Assembly (NCBI GenBank): GCA_903896915.1
Contig: CAITZN010000186.1
Location: 1-10,842 of the forward strand
Length of the DNA stretch: 10,842 bases
DNA from: an uncultured bacterium
GTDB lineage: Bacteria; Desulfobacterota; Desulfobulbia; Desulfobulbales; Desulfobulbaceae
Direction: 5' to 3'
The translations under genes were made by a program, and so were the position numbers. Below the pieces are notes generated by a model. It searched no databases. It saw only the letters and a program-made list of their open reading frames with translations, and was not told where the DNA came from. This document shows, piece by piece, positions 1 through 6,782 of this stretch (its first letter is position 1; each line of letters opens with the position of its first letter).

Positions 1-39
1 AGAGAAGGAAAGGGAAAGGAGCGTTAACATCCTCTTCAT
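1..39 (-). CDS. Possible 5' end of a secreted protein gene (partial)
   Basis: On the minus strand an ATG at 39 opens a frame that stays open to the window edge and reads MKRMLTLLSLSFS. The Met-Lys-Arg start followed by a hydrophobic Leu/Ser stretch looks like the beginning of a Sec signal peptide. It lies 131 bp downstream of the usp gene in the same orientation. There is no convincing Shine-Dalgarno just upstream of the ATG; a GGAAAGG lies about 25 bases away, too far. Only 13 codons are visible, so this could be chance. No function can be assigned. Confidence 0.25.
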   Translation of the reverse strand, partial: MKRMLTLLSLSFS

Positions 40-170
40 ACGGCACAGGACATTGGATATAAAGACTACCTTTCCCCCGAAGATATCAGTTGGGCTGCCG
101 GCCATCACGGTTCCACCATCCGAATGCTACCTCACTTATCTTCCAGAAACCGACATCCTCGGGGAAAAAA

Positions 171-656
171 TCAACCCACGTTTTCTTCACACTCGTCCCG
201 GTAGGGGTTGATGGTCATGACCGGGCAACAAGCGGTTTTCACTACCTTGTCGGCGACACTGCCGAACATCATTCTCTCCAACCCTTTGTAACCATGCGTT
301 CCCATGATAATCAGCTGCACTTTTTTCTTGGCCGCATAGGTCAGGATTTCCTCCGCCACATCACCGGACAAAACCTTGCCAGTCACATGAGCCACTCCGG
401 CTTCGGCAAACATTGCTTTATTTTCTTCAACATAGGTCTCCATCTGCTGTTGCGCCGAGGCAAAAAGCTCCTCTTCAAGATTGGGCAGATTGACGGGTGG
501 CACAAAAAAACCACTGTAATCCTCGAAATTCTGGACCACAAAAACGAGATGCAACTCCGCTTTGAAGGTTCCTGCGATGTAGGCTGCTGCCTTGACTATC
601 GTACCGGCGTTGTCGGAAAAATCGATCGGAGTAAGGATACTCTTGATATTTTGCAT
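171..656 (-). CDS. Universal stress protein, UspA family
   Basis: This 161-residue single-domain protein has the usual length of a UspA-family protein, a cytoplasmic dimer with a Rossmann-like alpha/beta fold, often ATP-binding and induced by growth arrest or stress. The N-terminal strand with Asp12 (LTPIDFSD) and the C-terminal nucleotide loop are both present: G119-x2-G122-x9-G132-S133 matches the family ATP-binding signature G-2x-G-9x-G(S/T), so an ATP-binding type is likely. The start at 656 is supported by GGAGG six bases upstream; an ATG four bases further upstream is in another frame and too close to the GGAGG. The gene is transcribed divergently from ahbD and appears monocistronic. 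The family is certain; the specific role is not. Confidence 0.93.
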   Translation of the reverse strand: MQNIKSILTPIDFSDNAGTIVKAAAYIAGTFKAELHLVFVVQNFEDYSGFFVPPVNLPNLEEELFASAQQQMETYVEENKAMFAEAGVAHVTGKVLSGDVAEEILTYAAKKKVQLIIMGTHGYKGLERMMFGSVADKVVKTACCPVMTINPYRDECEENVG

Positions 657-705
657 ACATTACCTCCAGCGTAAAAGAAGATTGAAAATCATCCTGACTA
701 CTTAC

Positions 706-734
706 ATGATAAACTCTTTACAGATAATTTCCAG
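706..734 (-). promoter_or_regulatory. Candidate sigma-70 promoter for the usp gene
   Basis: Read on the minus strand, a TATCAT -10 (5 of 6 to consensus) at 711-706 is preceded by a 17-base spacer and a weak CTGGAA -35 (3 of 6) at 734-729. This would give a 5' leader of about 40 bases before the usp start. The weak -35 suggests activator dependence or a false match. Confidence 0.3.
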
Positions 735-744
735 CACAATTGTG
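735..744. promoter_or_regulatory. Perfect 10-bp palindrome, possible operator
   Basis: CACAATTGTG is a perfect palindrome, flanked by a second inverted pair, CAGCA (733-737 region) and TGCTG (748-752 region). It lies in the usp/ahbD intergenic region just upstream of the candidate usp -35, where a regulator could sit. No known consensus is claimed. Confidence 0.25.
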
Positions 745-793
745 GCATTGCTGCGCCAAGACCACCCTAAACCCTGACCACCCGACAAAGCAG

Positions 794-822
794 TTGACCC
801 TGCCGGACAAGATTAATATATT
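794..822 (+). promoter_or_regulatory. Strong sigma-70-like promoter for ahbD-hemE
   Basis: TTGACC (794-799) and TATATT (817-822), each 5 of 6 to consensus, are separated by exactly 17 bases. Transcription would start near 829 and leave a leader of about 110 bases before ahbD, long enough to hold post-transcriptional control, although no known riboswitch is recognised in it. A direct repeat GTTGCA at 884-889 and 895-900, 11 bases apart, lies inside this leader. Confidence 0.65.
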
Positions 823-938
823 TCTTACTCAATCATTTGTTTGCAGTCTCCCACACCAACAGGAAGCAAAGAAGAACATACCTGTTGCAATGCGGTTGCA
901 TACTTTAACGTTCGTTCCGGTCGGGGCCGGATACCGCC

Positions 939-1991
939 ATGGATTTTACGCCAAAATGGATCGCCTGGGAGATTACCCGCCGCTGCAATCTCAACTGCGT
1001 GCACTGCCGTTCTTCATCTCAGATGGAGGTCGAGGGACATCCTGACTTCTCCTTTATCGAGGCTAAACGGGTGCTTGACGAGATTCGCAGTTACGCCAAT
1101 CCGGTCATGGTCCTGTCCGGCGGTGAACCGCTCCTGCGATCGGATGTCTTTGACATAGCCGCCTACGGCACCGGGCTCGGCATGCGAATGTGCCTGGCCA
1201 CCAACGGCGCCCTAGTTACTGAAGAAACTTGCAAAGGCATCAAGGAAGCCGGCATCAAGATGGTTTCCTTAAGCCTCGACGGCTCCACCGCAGCGGTGCA
1301 CGACGATTTTCGCAACCAATCCGGGGCGTTTGCCGGGGTAATGAACGCCATCCGCCTCTTTAACGAGCACAAAATTGAATTCCTCATCAACTCCTCCTTC
1401 ACGAAACGCAACAAGGAGGAAGCACCCAAAATATATCAACTCGTCAAGTCATTAGGGGCAACGGCCTGGTACCTGTTCATGATCGTGCCCACCGGACGGG
1501 GCGAGGATATCATGGCGGAACTGATTCCGGCTGAAGAGTACGAGGATATCCTCAACTGGCATTACGACATGGAAAAAGAGGAACACGATCTTCTCGTCCG
1601 CCCCACCTGTGCGCCCCAATATTATAGGATCATCCTGCAACGATCCAAAGCAGAGGGAGAGCGGTTCAAACGACGCAGCCTCAAATTCTCCACCGGCGGC
1701 TCTAAGGGTTGCCTGGCAGGGCAATTAATCTGCCTTATTGATGTCGACGGTAATATCCTGCCCTGCAGCTATTTCCCCAAAGCAGCCGGCAACATCCGTA
1801 CCCAGTCTTTTAAGGATATCTGGGAAAATTCAAAACTTTTTCTCGATTTGCGTGACTTTGCCGGTTACAAGGACAACTGTGGGCGATGCGAGTATGTCAA
1901 TGTCTGTGGCGGTTGCCGGGCCAGGGCCTACGCCATAACTGGCGATTACCTGGCGACGGAGCCCTTTTGTACCTATCAGCCGGGACATTGA
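939..1991 (+). CDS. ahbD: Radical SAM heme b synthase AhbD (Fe-coproporphyrin III decarboxylase)
   Basis: AhbD-type enzymes oxidatively decarboxylate two propionates of Fe-coproporphyrin III to vinyl groups, the oxygen-independent last step of heme b synthesis in sulfate reducers and methanogens. The 350-residue protein begins [17 protein letters not shown], with radical SAM cluster cysteines C16, C20 and C23 (CxxxCxxC), and has the SAM-binding GGEP at 61-64. A C-terminal SPASM/twitch-like region holds C258, C265, C276 (GNILPC), C314, C317, C323, C326 and C344, enough for auxiliary [4Fe-4S] ligation. The stretches [26 protein letters not shown] and TGDYL match AhbD rather than AhbC, which I recall as having W-N-V-T and HCY near the first cluster. 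An in-frame stop at 906-908 and no earlier start fix the start at 939; the Shine-Dalgarno is weak. It is followed by hemE after 108 bases. NirJ-like proteins are the main alternative. Confidence 0.85.
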   Translation: MDFTPKWIAWEITRRCNLNCVHCRSSSQMEVEGHPDFSFIEAKRVLDEIRSYANPVMVLSGGEPLLRSDVFDIAAYGTGLGMRMCLATNGALVTEETCKGIKEAGIKMVSLSLDGSTAAVHDDFRNQSGAFAGVMNAIRLFNEHKIEFLINSSFTKRNKEEAPKIYQLVKSLGATAWYLFMIVPTGRGEDIMAELIPAEEYEDILNWHYDMEKEEHDLLVRPTCAPQYYRIILQRSKAEGERFKRRSLKFSTGGSKGCLAGQLICLIDVDGNILPCSYFPKAAGNIRTQSFKDIWENSKLFLDLRDFAGYKDNCGRCEYVNVCGGCRARAYAITGDYLATEPFCTYQPGH

Positions 1992-2099
1992 CAGCCACGC
2001 ACCTGTAATACAACCATTCACTGCTCATTGGAGCGACCGGTTCTCTCTGCAAAACGAAACCAGCCGCTTTTTACTGACAATCATTTTTTACGGAAAATA

Positions 2100-3122
2100 A
2101 TGAACAATACATTTCTCAGAGCCTGTCAGGGCGAACAAACCGAATACACCCCGGTCTGGTTCATGCGGCAGGCGGGCCGGTACCTGGCGGAATACCAAAA
2201 AGTGCGCAGCAAAGTCAGTTTTCTGGAACTCTGCAAAAGCCCGGAACTCTGCACCGAAGTAACCCTGCAGCCAATCGACATTTTCGGCTTTGACGCGGCC
2301 ATTCTCTTTTCCGACATCCTCATTCCGATGGAGGCCATGAATCTCGCCCTCGAATTCCACGAAGGCCGAGGCCCTGTCTTCCCCAACCCGGTGCGCAGCC
2401 AGCGAGCGGTTGATGCCCTCATTGTTCCTGACCCGGAGGCGACGGTCCCCTTTGTTATGGAGACGATCCGCATGCTGCGCAGGGTGCTGAAGGTACCGCT
2501 TATCGGTTTTGCTGGGGCACCGTTCACCCTGGCCACCTACTTGATAGAAGGGGGCAGTTCCAAAGTTTTTCTTCACACCAAGAAAATGATGTTCCAAGAG
2601 CCCGAGCTGTATCATAATCTGCTCTCAAAAATCACCGCCTGCACCAGTGCTTACCTGCGAGCCCAGGCTCGTGCGGGAGCCCAAGTTCTGCAATTGTTCG
2701 ACTCCTGGGCGGGAATCCTTGCCCCCTGTGATTACGAGCAGTTCGCCCTGCCCTATGTGCGCTCAATCATCTCCGACCTGCGCGCCATGACCGATATCCC
2801 GCTGATCTACTTCGCCAACAACGGCGCCACCCTGATCCGACACACCGTCACCCTCGGGGCGGATGTCCTCGGTTTTGACTGGCGACTGCCTATTGGCGAC
2901 GCCATCAAGCAAGCAGGGGACCATGCGATCCAGGGCAACATCGATCCTGTTGCCCTCTTCCTCCCTAAAGAACGGCTTGAGCAGCGGATCAAAACCATGC
3001 TGACGGATGCCCAAGACGCTCGAGGCTACATTTTCAACCTCGGCCACGGCATCCTCCCGGAAACACCGCCGGATCAGGTGCGGATTGCGGTCGATGCCGT
3101 CCACCGCTTCAGCGGCAAATAG
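2100..3122 (+). CDS. hemE: Uroporphyrinogen III decarboxylase HemE
   Basis: HemE removes four acetate carboxyls from uroporphyrinogen III to give coproporphyrinogen III, without cofactor, in the cytoplasm. The 340-residue length is typical. The N-terminal substrate motif MRQAGRY supplies the catalytic arginines (R23, R27); FSD contributes the essential aspartate (D72); the FAGAPFTLATYL segment carries the conserved Tyr; FDSWAG carries the Ser; and FNLGHGILPETP near the C-terminus holds the conserved His. All key residues are intact, so this is a true UroD rather than one of the related corrinoid methyltransferases (MtaA/CmuA type). The ATG at 2100 is chosen because MNNTFLRAC aligns with family N-termini and GGA lies five bases upstream; a TTG at 2028 would add 24 uncharacteristic residues. 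It is probably co-transcribed with ahbD, with no terminator visible between them. Confidence 0.96.
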   Translation: MNNTFLRACQGEQTEYTPVWFMRQAGRYLAEYQKVRSKVSFLELCKSPELCTEVTLQPIDIFGFDAAILFSDILIPMEAMNLALEFHEGRGPVFPNPVRSQRAVDALIVPDPEATVPFVMETIRMLRRVLKVPLIGFAGAPFTLATYLIEGGSSKVFLHTKKMMFQEPELYHNLLSKITACTSAYLRAQARAGAQVLQLFDSWAGILAPCDYEQFALPYVRSIISDLRAMTDIPLIYFANNGATLIRHTVTLGADVLGFDWRLPIGDAIKQAGDHAIQGNIDPVALFLPKERLEQRIKTMLTDAQDARGYIFNLGHGILPETPPDQVRIAVDAVHRFSGK

Positions 3123-3150
3123 CTCATCCTTTCAGCCCGCTTCGCACTCC

Positions 3151-3726
3151 ATGGCAATGGCTCACCTCCGCATCCCGTCTCTTTCTGAATGTGTTCAATT
3201 AATGGAACAGTACGGGATGCTTGCCAATATCCGGCACCACTCGCTGGTGGTCGCCCGGTTGGCAGAACAACTGCTGACTGGGCTCTGTGCCTTTGTCCCG
3301 GAACGTCCTCAGCCCGACCGCAATCTGGTGATCGCCGGGGCGTTGCTCCATGATATTGCTAAGACCCCCTGCCTCAACAGTACCTGCGATCATGCCAGGG
3401 TTGGCGCCGACATCTGCAGGCAACACGGATTCCCCGAAATTGCAGCCATTGTCGAAGAACATGTCATCCTCCGTCACTATGAACCGGACCAGTACACCAA
3501 AGGACATTTCACTGCCCGAGAGATTGTCTATTACGCCGATAAACGGGTTCGGCATAATGTAGTGGTTAATCTGGACGAACGGCTTGAATATATCCTGGAC
3601 CGTTACAGTAAAGACAATCCCGACCGGCAGCAGTTGATCCAGGCAAATTTCAGCAAATGCCTCGCCTTAGAACAATATCTTTTTCAATGGCTGCCCTTCG
3701 ACCCTGAAGATCTCGGCACCTTTTAA
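3151..3726 (+). CDS. HD-domain (HDIG-like) phosphohydrolase
   Basis: This 191-residue protein consists of essentially one HD domain, the metal-dependent phosphohydrolase fold acting on nucleotides or other phosphate esters. The metal-binding pattern is visible: H29/H30 in NIRHHSLVVARLA, H67-D68 in the LLHDIAK motif, H81 and H104 in the middle, and D130 in YYADKRV. The frame runs back to 3007 but that part overlaps hemE in another frame; the ATG at 3151, 28 bases after hemE, gives a natural N-terminus (an ATG at 3157 is also possible). No Shine-Dalgarno is seen, so expression probably depends on coupling to hemE. The substrate is unknown, and no direct role in heme synthesis can be read from the sequence. 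Confidence 0.82.
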   Translation: MAMAHLRIPSLSECVQLMEQYGMLANIRHHSLVVARLAEQLLTGLCAFVPERPQPDRNLVIAGALLHDIAKTPCLNSTCDHARVGADICRQHGFPEIAAIVEEHVILRHYEPDQYTKGHFTAREIVYYADKRVRHNVVVNLDERLEYILDRYSKDNPDRQQLIQANFSKCLALEQYLFQWLPFDPEDLGTF

Positions 3727-3735
3727 TCGACATCC

Positions 3736-3762
3736 TTCCTTACCTTGCTTACCTTCCTTACA
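3736..3762. repeat. Three tandem 9-bp repeats
   Basis: Three back-to-back 9-mers, TTCCTTACC, TTGCTTACC and TTCCTTACA, fill most of the 49-bp gap between the HD-domain gene and the PAS gene. Copies 1 and 2 differ at one base, and copies 1 and 3 at one. The plus strand is pyrimidine-rich. It may be a slippage-prone microsatellite or a protein-binding array. Confidence 0.6.
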
Positions 3763-3775
3763 TACCAGATGCATA

Positions 3776-4123
3776 ATGCCCAACACATCCTTTGATTGGG
3801 TGAACGACTACCCAGCCGCAGTCTGCGTCTGCGACACCCACGGCATCATCATCGCCATGAACCGGCTGGCGACGGACGATTTCAGCAAACAGGGCGGCGA
3901 GGCGCTGCTCGGCACCAGCTTATTCGCATGTCACCCGGAACCGTCAAACGTCATCATCCGCAGACTTTTGCAGGAACAGACGGGCAACACCTACTTCACT
4001 GAGAAAAATGGCATCCGCAAACTGGTGCACCAAGCACCATGGTATAACGAAGGCCGATTCGCCGGATTGACCGAAACCATTATCGTCCTCCCTGATCAGG
4101 TCCCGACCAAGCAACGCAGTTAA
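3776..4123 (+). CDS. Stand-alone PAS-domain protein
   Basis: This 115-residue protein looks like one PAS fold and nothing else. The first strands read VNDYPAAVCVCDTHGIIIAMNRLA, a typical PAS opening (D-x-x-G-I-I-x-x-N). The segment FACHPEPSNVIIRRLL followed by EKNGIRKLVHQAPWY and FAGLTETIIVLP resembles a class of small delta-proteobacterial PAS sensors that I recall with HPEP and NG-x-K-K motifs. There is no kinase, GGDEF or DNA-binding domain, so it would need a partner, or bind a ligand by itself. His54 in the CHPEP motif and the two N-terminal cysteines are candidate ligand positions, but this is speculative. The start has no clear Shine-Dalgarno. It follows the HD gene by 49 bases and precedes a terminator-like hairpin, so it may end the ahbD operon. 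Confidence 0.72.
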   Translation: MPNTSFDWVNDYPAAVCVCDTHGIIIAMNRLATDDFSKQGGEALLGTSLFACHPEPSNVIIRRLLQEQTGNTYFTEKNGIRKLVHQAPWYNEGRFAGLTETIIVLPDQVPTKQRS

Positions 4124-4156
4124 CGCTGGCCATCTAGGCAAAATTACTCCCAATAC

Positions 4157-4184
4157 TTGACAGACCCTCTCGGGCGGGTATACT
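4157..4184 (+). promoter_or_regulatory. Near-consensus sigma-70 promoter for the VWA/OmpA gene
   Basis: A perfect TTGACA -35 (4157-4162), a 16-base spacer and TATACT (4179-4184, 5 of 6). The predicted start near 4191 leaves a leader of about 67 bases. The -10 lies between the two arms of a terminator-like hairpin. Confidence 0.7.
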
Positions 4185-4215
4185 CTGACCAATAGAGTCT
4201 CCCCCGCCCTTTCTT
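4172..4215 (+). terminator. Terminator-like hairpin overlapping a promoter
   Basis: GGGCGGG (4172-4178) pairs with CCCGCCC (4203-4209), and inside them ACTCT (4182-4186) pairs with AGAGT (4194-4198) around a 7-base loop. A short T-rich tract, TTTCTT, follows (4210-4215). This would end transcripts coming from the ahbD-hemE-HD-PAS side. The tract is imperfect, so efficiency is uncertain. Confidence 0.55.
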
Positions 4216-4257
4216 CGGATTTCAGCTGTGATGCTGGTAACCATAGGAGCCGACACG

Positions 4258-5337
4258 ATGAAACAGCGCCCCTCTCTCCTTTTTTTCTTCACCTTCCTGC
4301 TGCTCCTTCTGGCTTCTGGCCCGGTCCACTGCGAACAATCGTCCCCCGGACTGGGTGATAAACTCCGCCCCGCCGGGGATAGCCGCCCCCAACGCATGGC
4401 TGAGAATTTCTTTATCTTTTACGATCCCTCCACCACCATGGCAGTACCGTATAAAAACACCGGTCTGACCCGGATAGAGGCCCAAAAGAAGATTATTCGC
4501 GAAAGCAACGCCTCCCTGCCGGAACTGAACTGGCAGGCCGGTCTCTATCCCCACTGGAAGGGTGAGCTTTGGCTACACGGCTCTCCTTTTGCCTTTAAGC
4601 CCTATTACCGGCTACAACTCTACAATAAAGCAGAGTATGCAGCCGCCATCGAGCAACTGCCGGTTACTGCGCAAAGCCCGCCCATGCTCCAGACAGGCCT
4701 GATGAAACTGGAGCATCTCCTGGGCTTGGCGGGACGGACTGAAATTTTTTTGTTTTCCGACGGCAAACACTCCACCTTTAAAGAATTCGAGCCCCCCCCT
4801 CTGACAGAAGCCAGGAAGCTGGCTGCCAAATATGATATCTGCTTCAACATCGTCTCCAGTGCCACCGATGCAAAAGCCAGAAAACTACTGGACGATATCG
4901 CCGCCGTTAACAGCTGTTCCCAGGTTATCGATTTCGACACTGCCTATAATAGACCAGAGCATCTGCTGGGCAAGCTCTATATGGATACAAGAGCGAACGG
5001 TTTCAATAACATCCTGTTCGATTTCAACAAATCCAACATCAAACCAAAATATGCAGAGCAACTCGATAAGCTCGGCCGGTACTTGCAGGCGAACCCGCAA
5101 TCCTATGTGGTCCTTTCCGGCTTTACCGACAGTATCGGCACCGAAGCCTATAATATCGGACTCTCGCAACGGCGTGCCGAAAGCGTTCGGAATTATCTGC
5201 ACAAGAAATTCGGCATCAACCGGGAGAACATGCTCATGTATTGGTACGGCTATGCCAATCCGGTCGCCTCCAACAAAACTGCGGAAGGGCGGCAGCAAAA
5301 CCGCCGGGTAACCATCGTTCTTCGCGATAAAAAATAA
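4258..5337 (+). CDS. Secreted VWA-like / OmpA-family peptidoglycan-binding protein
   Basis: This 359-residue exported protein combines two modules. Residues 1-25 form a signal peptide with a long Phe/Leu core; there is no canonical lipobox. Residues about 48-230 look like a von Willebrand factor A domain: FFIFYDPSTTM gives a MIDAS-like D56-x-S58-x-T60 (Thr where Ser is usual), and EIFLFSDGKHS gives the later Asp168. Residues about 250-359 are an OmpA C-terminal domain (NNILFDFNKSNIKP ... FTDSIGTEAYN ... LSQRRAESV ... QQNRRVTIVL), with D291 and R306 in the spacing known to bind diaminopimelate in OmpA. It should be a periplasmic or outer-membrane-linked wall-binding protein. The start is set by AGGAG eight bases upstream of 4258; an in-frame ATG at 4228 lacks a ribosome site and would spoil the signal peptide. 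It is followed by the MBL gene after 38 bases. Confidence 0.85.
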   Translation: MKQRPSLLFFFTFLLLLLASGPVHCEQSSPGLGDKLRPAGDSRPQRMAENFFIFYDPSTTMAVPYKNTGLTRIEAQKKIIRESNASLPELNWQAGLYPHWKGELWLHGSPFAFKPYYRLQLYNKAEYAAAIEQLPVTAQSPPMLQTGLMKLEHLLGLAGRTEIFLFSDGKHSTFKEFEPPPLTEARKLAAKYDICFNIVSSATDAKARKLLDDIAAVNSCSQVIDFDTAYNRPEHLLGKLYMDTRANGFNNILFDFNKSNIKPKYAEQLDKLGRYLQANPQSYVVLSGFTDSIGTEAYNIGLSQRRAESVRNYLHKKFGINRENMLMYWYGYANPVASNKTAEGRQQNRRVTIVLRDKK

Positions 5338-5375
5338 CACACCTTGCGGCCTCCGGGACGCTACAGAAGGTACTC

Positions 5376-6764
5376 ATGCGCATTGCCTTTCACGGTGCCG
5401 CCAGAAATGTCACCGGTTCCTGTTATCTCGTTGAATGTTTGGGGAAACAAATCCTGATCGACTGCGGTCTCTATCAGGGCAACCGGGAGATGGAGGAGGA
5501 AAACCGCAACGATTTCGGCTTTGATCCAGCCGCCATCGATTACCTGCTACTCACTCACGGCCATCTCGACCATTGTGGCCGTATCCCTCTGCTCAGCAGA
5601 CTTGGCTTCAAAGGTAAGATCATTACCACGGCGGCAACCCGCGAACTGGCCAGACTGGTCATGCTCGATTCAGCCCGCATCCACGAAGAGGAGGCTGGAT
5701 ACAAAAACTATAAGGCGAGCAAAAAAAGGCATAGAAAGGAACTGATCGAACCGCTCTATAACACCTTGGATGCCCTCAACTGTCTGGACGCTTTTGTCGA
5801 TATCACTGCTTTTGACAAGCTGTATGATCTCTGTCCCGGCATCCGCACCACCTTTTACGATGCCGGCCATATTCTCGGCTCCGCCAGCATCCTCCTGGAA
5901 ATGGAAGAGGCTGGCAAACACCGACGCGTGCTGTTTTCCGGAGATCTTGGCTACGATGGCCGGGCCATCATTCCCGATCCGGCAACGCCGCCGCATGCCG
6001 ATACCGTGATCATGGAGTCCACCTACGGCGACCGACTGCACAAGAAATTGGAACCCTCCGTCGAAGAACTGTACCAGGCGATCAACACCACCATCGCCAG
6101 GAACGGCAATGTTCTCATCCCCAGCTTTGCCCTGGAACGAACCCAAGAACTCCTCTACTATCTCCGCGAAGGGATCGAACAGGAAAAACTGCCCCGCAAC
6201 CTCCAGGTCTTTCTCGATTCTCCCATGGCCATTTCCGCCACCCAGATTTTTCGTCGGCATCGCGAATGTTTTGATGAGGAAACCTGGGCGGTGATCGCCT
6301 CCGGAAAGGACCCCTTCGAATTCCCAGGGTTGCAGATCATCCGCGACACCTCAGAATCTATGGCCCTGAAGCACATGCAGGGTGTCGTCATCATTGCCGG
6401 TTCCGGCATGTGCACCGGTGGCAGAATCCGCCATCATCTCCGCCATAATCTTTGGAGGCCGGAAGCCTCGGTAGTCTTTGTCGGCTATGCAGCAGAGGGC
6501 ACCTTGGCACGACAGATCATTGAAGGCTCGGCTGAAGTCCGCGTGCTGCAGGAAGAGATCGAGGTCAACGCTGAGATTTATACTATTGGCGGCTTTTCCG
6601 CCCATGCCGACCAACAAGAACTCCTGAACTGGCATGCGCAGACCGGTAGCCCCGAACGCACCTTTCTGGTACACGGTGAGGAGACGGCCATGCAGACCCT
6701 GGCGAGCCACCTGACCGGTACCCAAGTCGTAATGCCTGGCCTGCATGAATCCTTTGAGCTGTAA
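5376..6764 (+). CDS. MBL-fold / beta-CASP ribonuclease-like protein (CPSF73-type)
   Basis: This 462-residue protein is a full-length metallo-beta-lactamase with beta-CASP and RMMBL segments, the architecture of RNA-processing nucleases related to CPSF73. MBL motif 2 is H61-x-H63-x-D65-H66 (THGHLDHCG), motif 3 is H165 (DAGHILGSA) and motif 4 is D190 (FSGDLG). The beta-CASP part shows MESTYGD, the signature GSGMCTGGR (342-350), H410 in GGFSAHAD and H433 in VHGE. All zinc ligands and both late histidines are present, so it is probably an active cytoplasmic RNase, although bacterial members of this subfamily have poorly known substrates. GAAGG lies six bases before the ATG. It is spaced 38 bases from the OmpA gene and is likely co-transcribed with it. 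DNA-directed activity (SNM1 type) is less likely given the VHGE motif. Confidence 0.9.
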   Translation: MRIAFHGAARNVTGSCYLVECLGKQILIDCGLYQGNREMEEENRNDFGFDPAAIDYLLLTHGHLDHCGRIPLLSRLGFKGKIITTAATRELARLVMLDSARIHEEEAGYKNYKASKKRHRKELIEPLYNTLDALNCLDAFVDITAFDKLYDLCPGIRTTFYDAGHILGSASILLEMEEAGKHRRVLFSGDLGYDGRAIIPDPATPPHADTVIMESTYGDRLHKKLEPSVEELYQAINTTIARNGNVLIPSFALERTQELLYYLREGIEQEKLPRNLQVFLDSPMAISATQIFRRHRECFDEETWAVIASGKDPFEFPGLQIIRDTSESMALKHMQGVVIIAGSGMCTGGRIRHHLRHNLWRPEASVVFVGYAAEGTLARQIIEGSAEVRVLQEEIEVNAEIYTIGGFSAHADQQELLNWHAQTGSPERTFLVHGEETAMQTLASHLTGTQVVMPGLHESFEL

Positions 6765-6782
6765 GTCAGCTTATAAAGAATA

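Noticed and set aside
141..170. Small CCGA/TCGG hairpin downstream of usp as a terminator
   Set aside because: Only a 4-bp stem and no proper T-tract on the minus strand.
90..674. 194-codon plus-strand frame over the usp gene
   Set aside because: It lies fully antisense to a clear UspA-family gene and its product has no recognisable features.
740..775. Sigma-54-like TGGCGC...TGCC on the minus strand upstream of usp
   Set aside because: The GG-to-GC distance is one base shorter than the strict sigma-54 spacing, so it was not called.
740..1158. Plus-strand frames before and over the start of ahbD
   Set aside because: They overlap the AhbD N-terminus in other frames, have no ribosome site, and their Cys/Arg-rich text is a frame shadow.
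2028..2099. TTG start extending HemE by 24 residues
   Set aside because: The family N-terminus begins at 2100, which also has a GGA ribosome site; the extension resembles no HemE.
3007..3150. 48-codon N-terminal extension of the HD-domain protein inside hemE
   Set aside because: It overlaps a conserved part of hemE in another frame and looks like low-complexity Ser/Thr/Arg shadow.
4228..4257. ATG at 4228 as start of the OmpA-family gene
   Set aside because: It has no ribosome site and would put ten residues before the signal peptide; the ATG at 4258 has AGGAG at good spacing.
6757..6771. AGCTG/CAGCT hairpin at the end of the MBL gene
   Set aside because: A 5-bp stem spanning the stop codon without a T-tract is too weak to call as a terminator.
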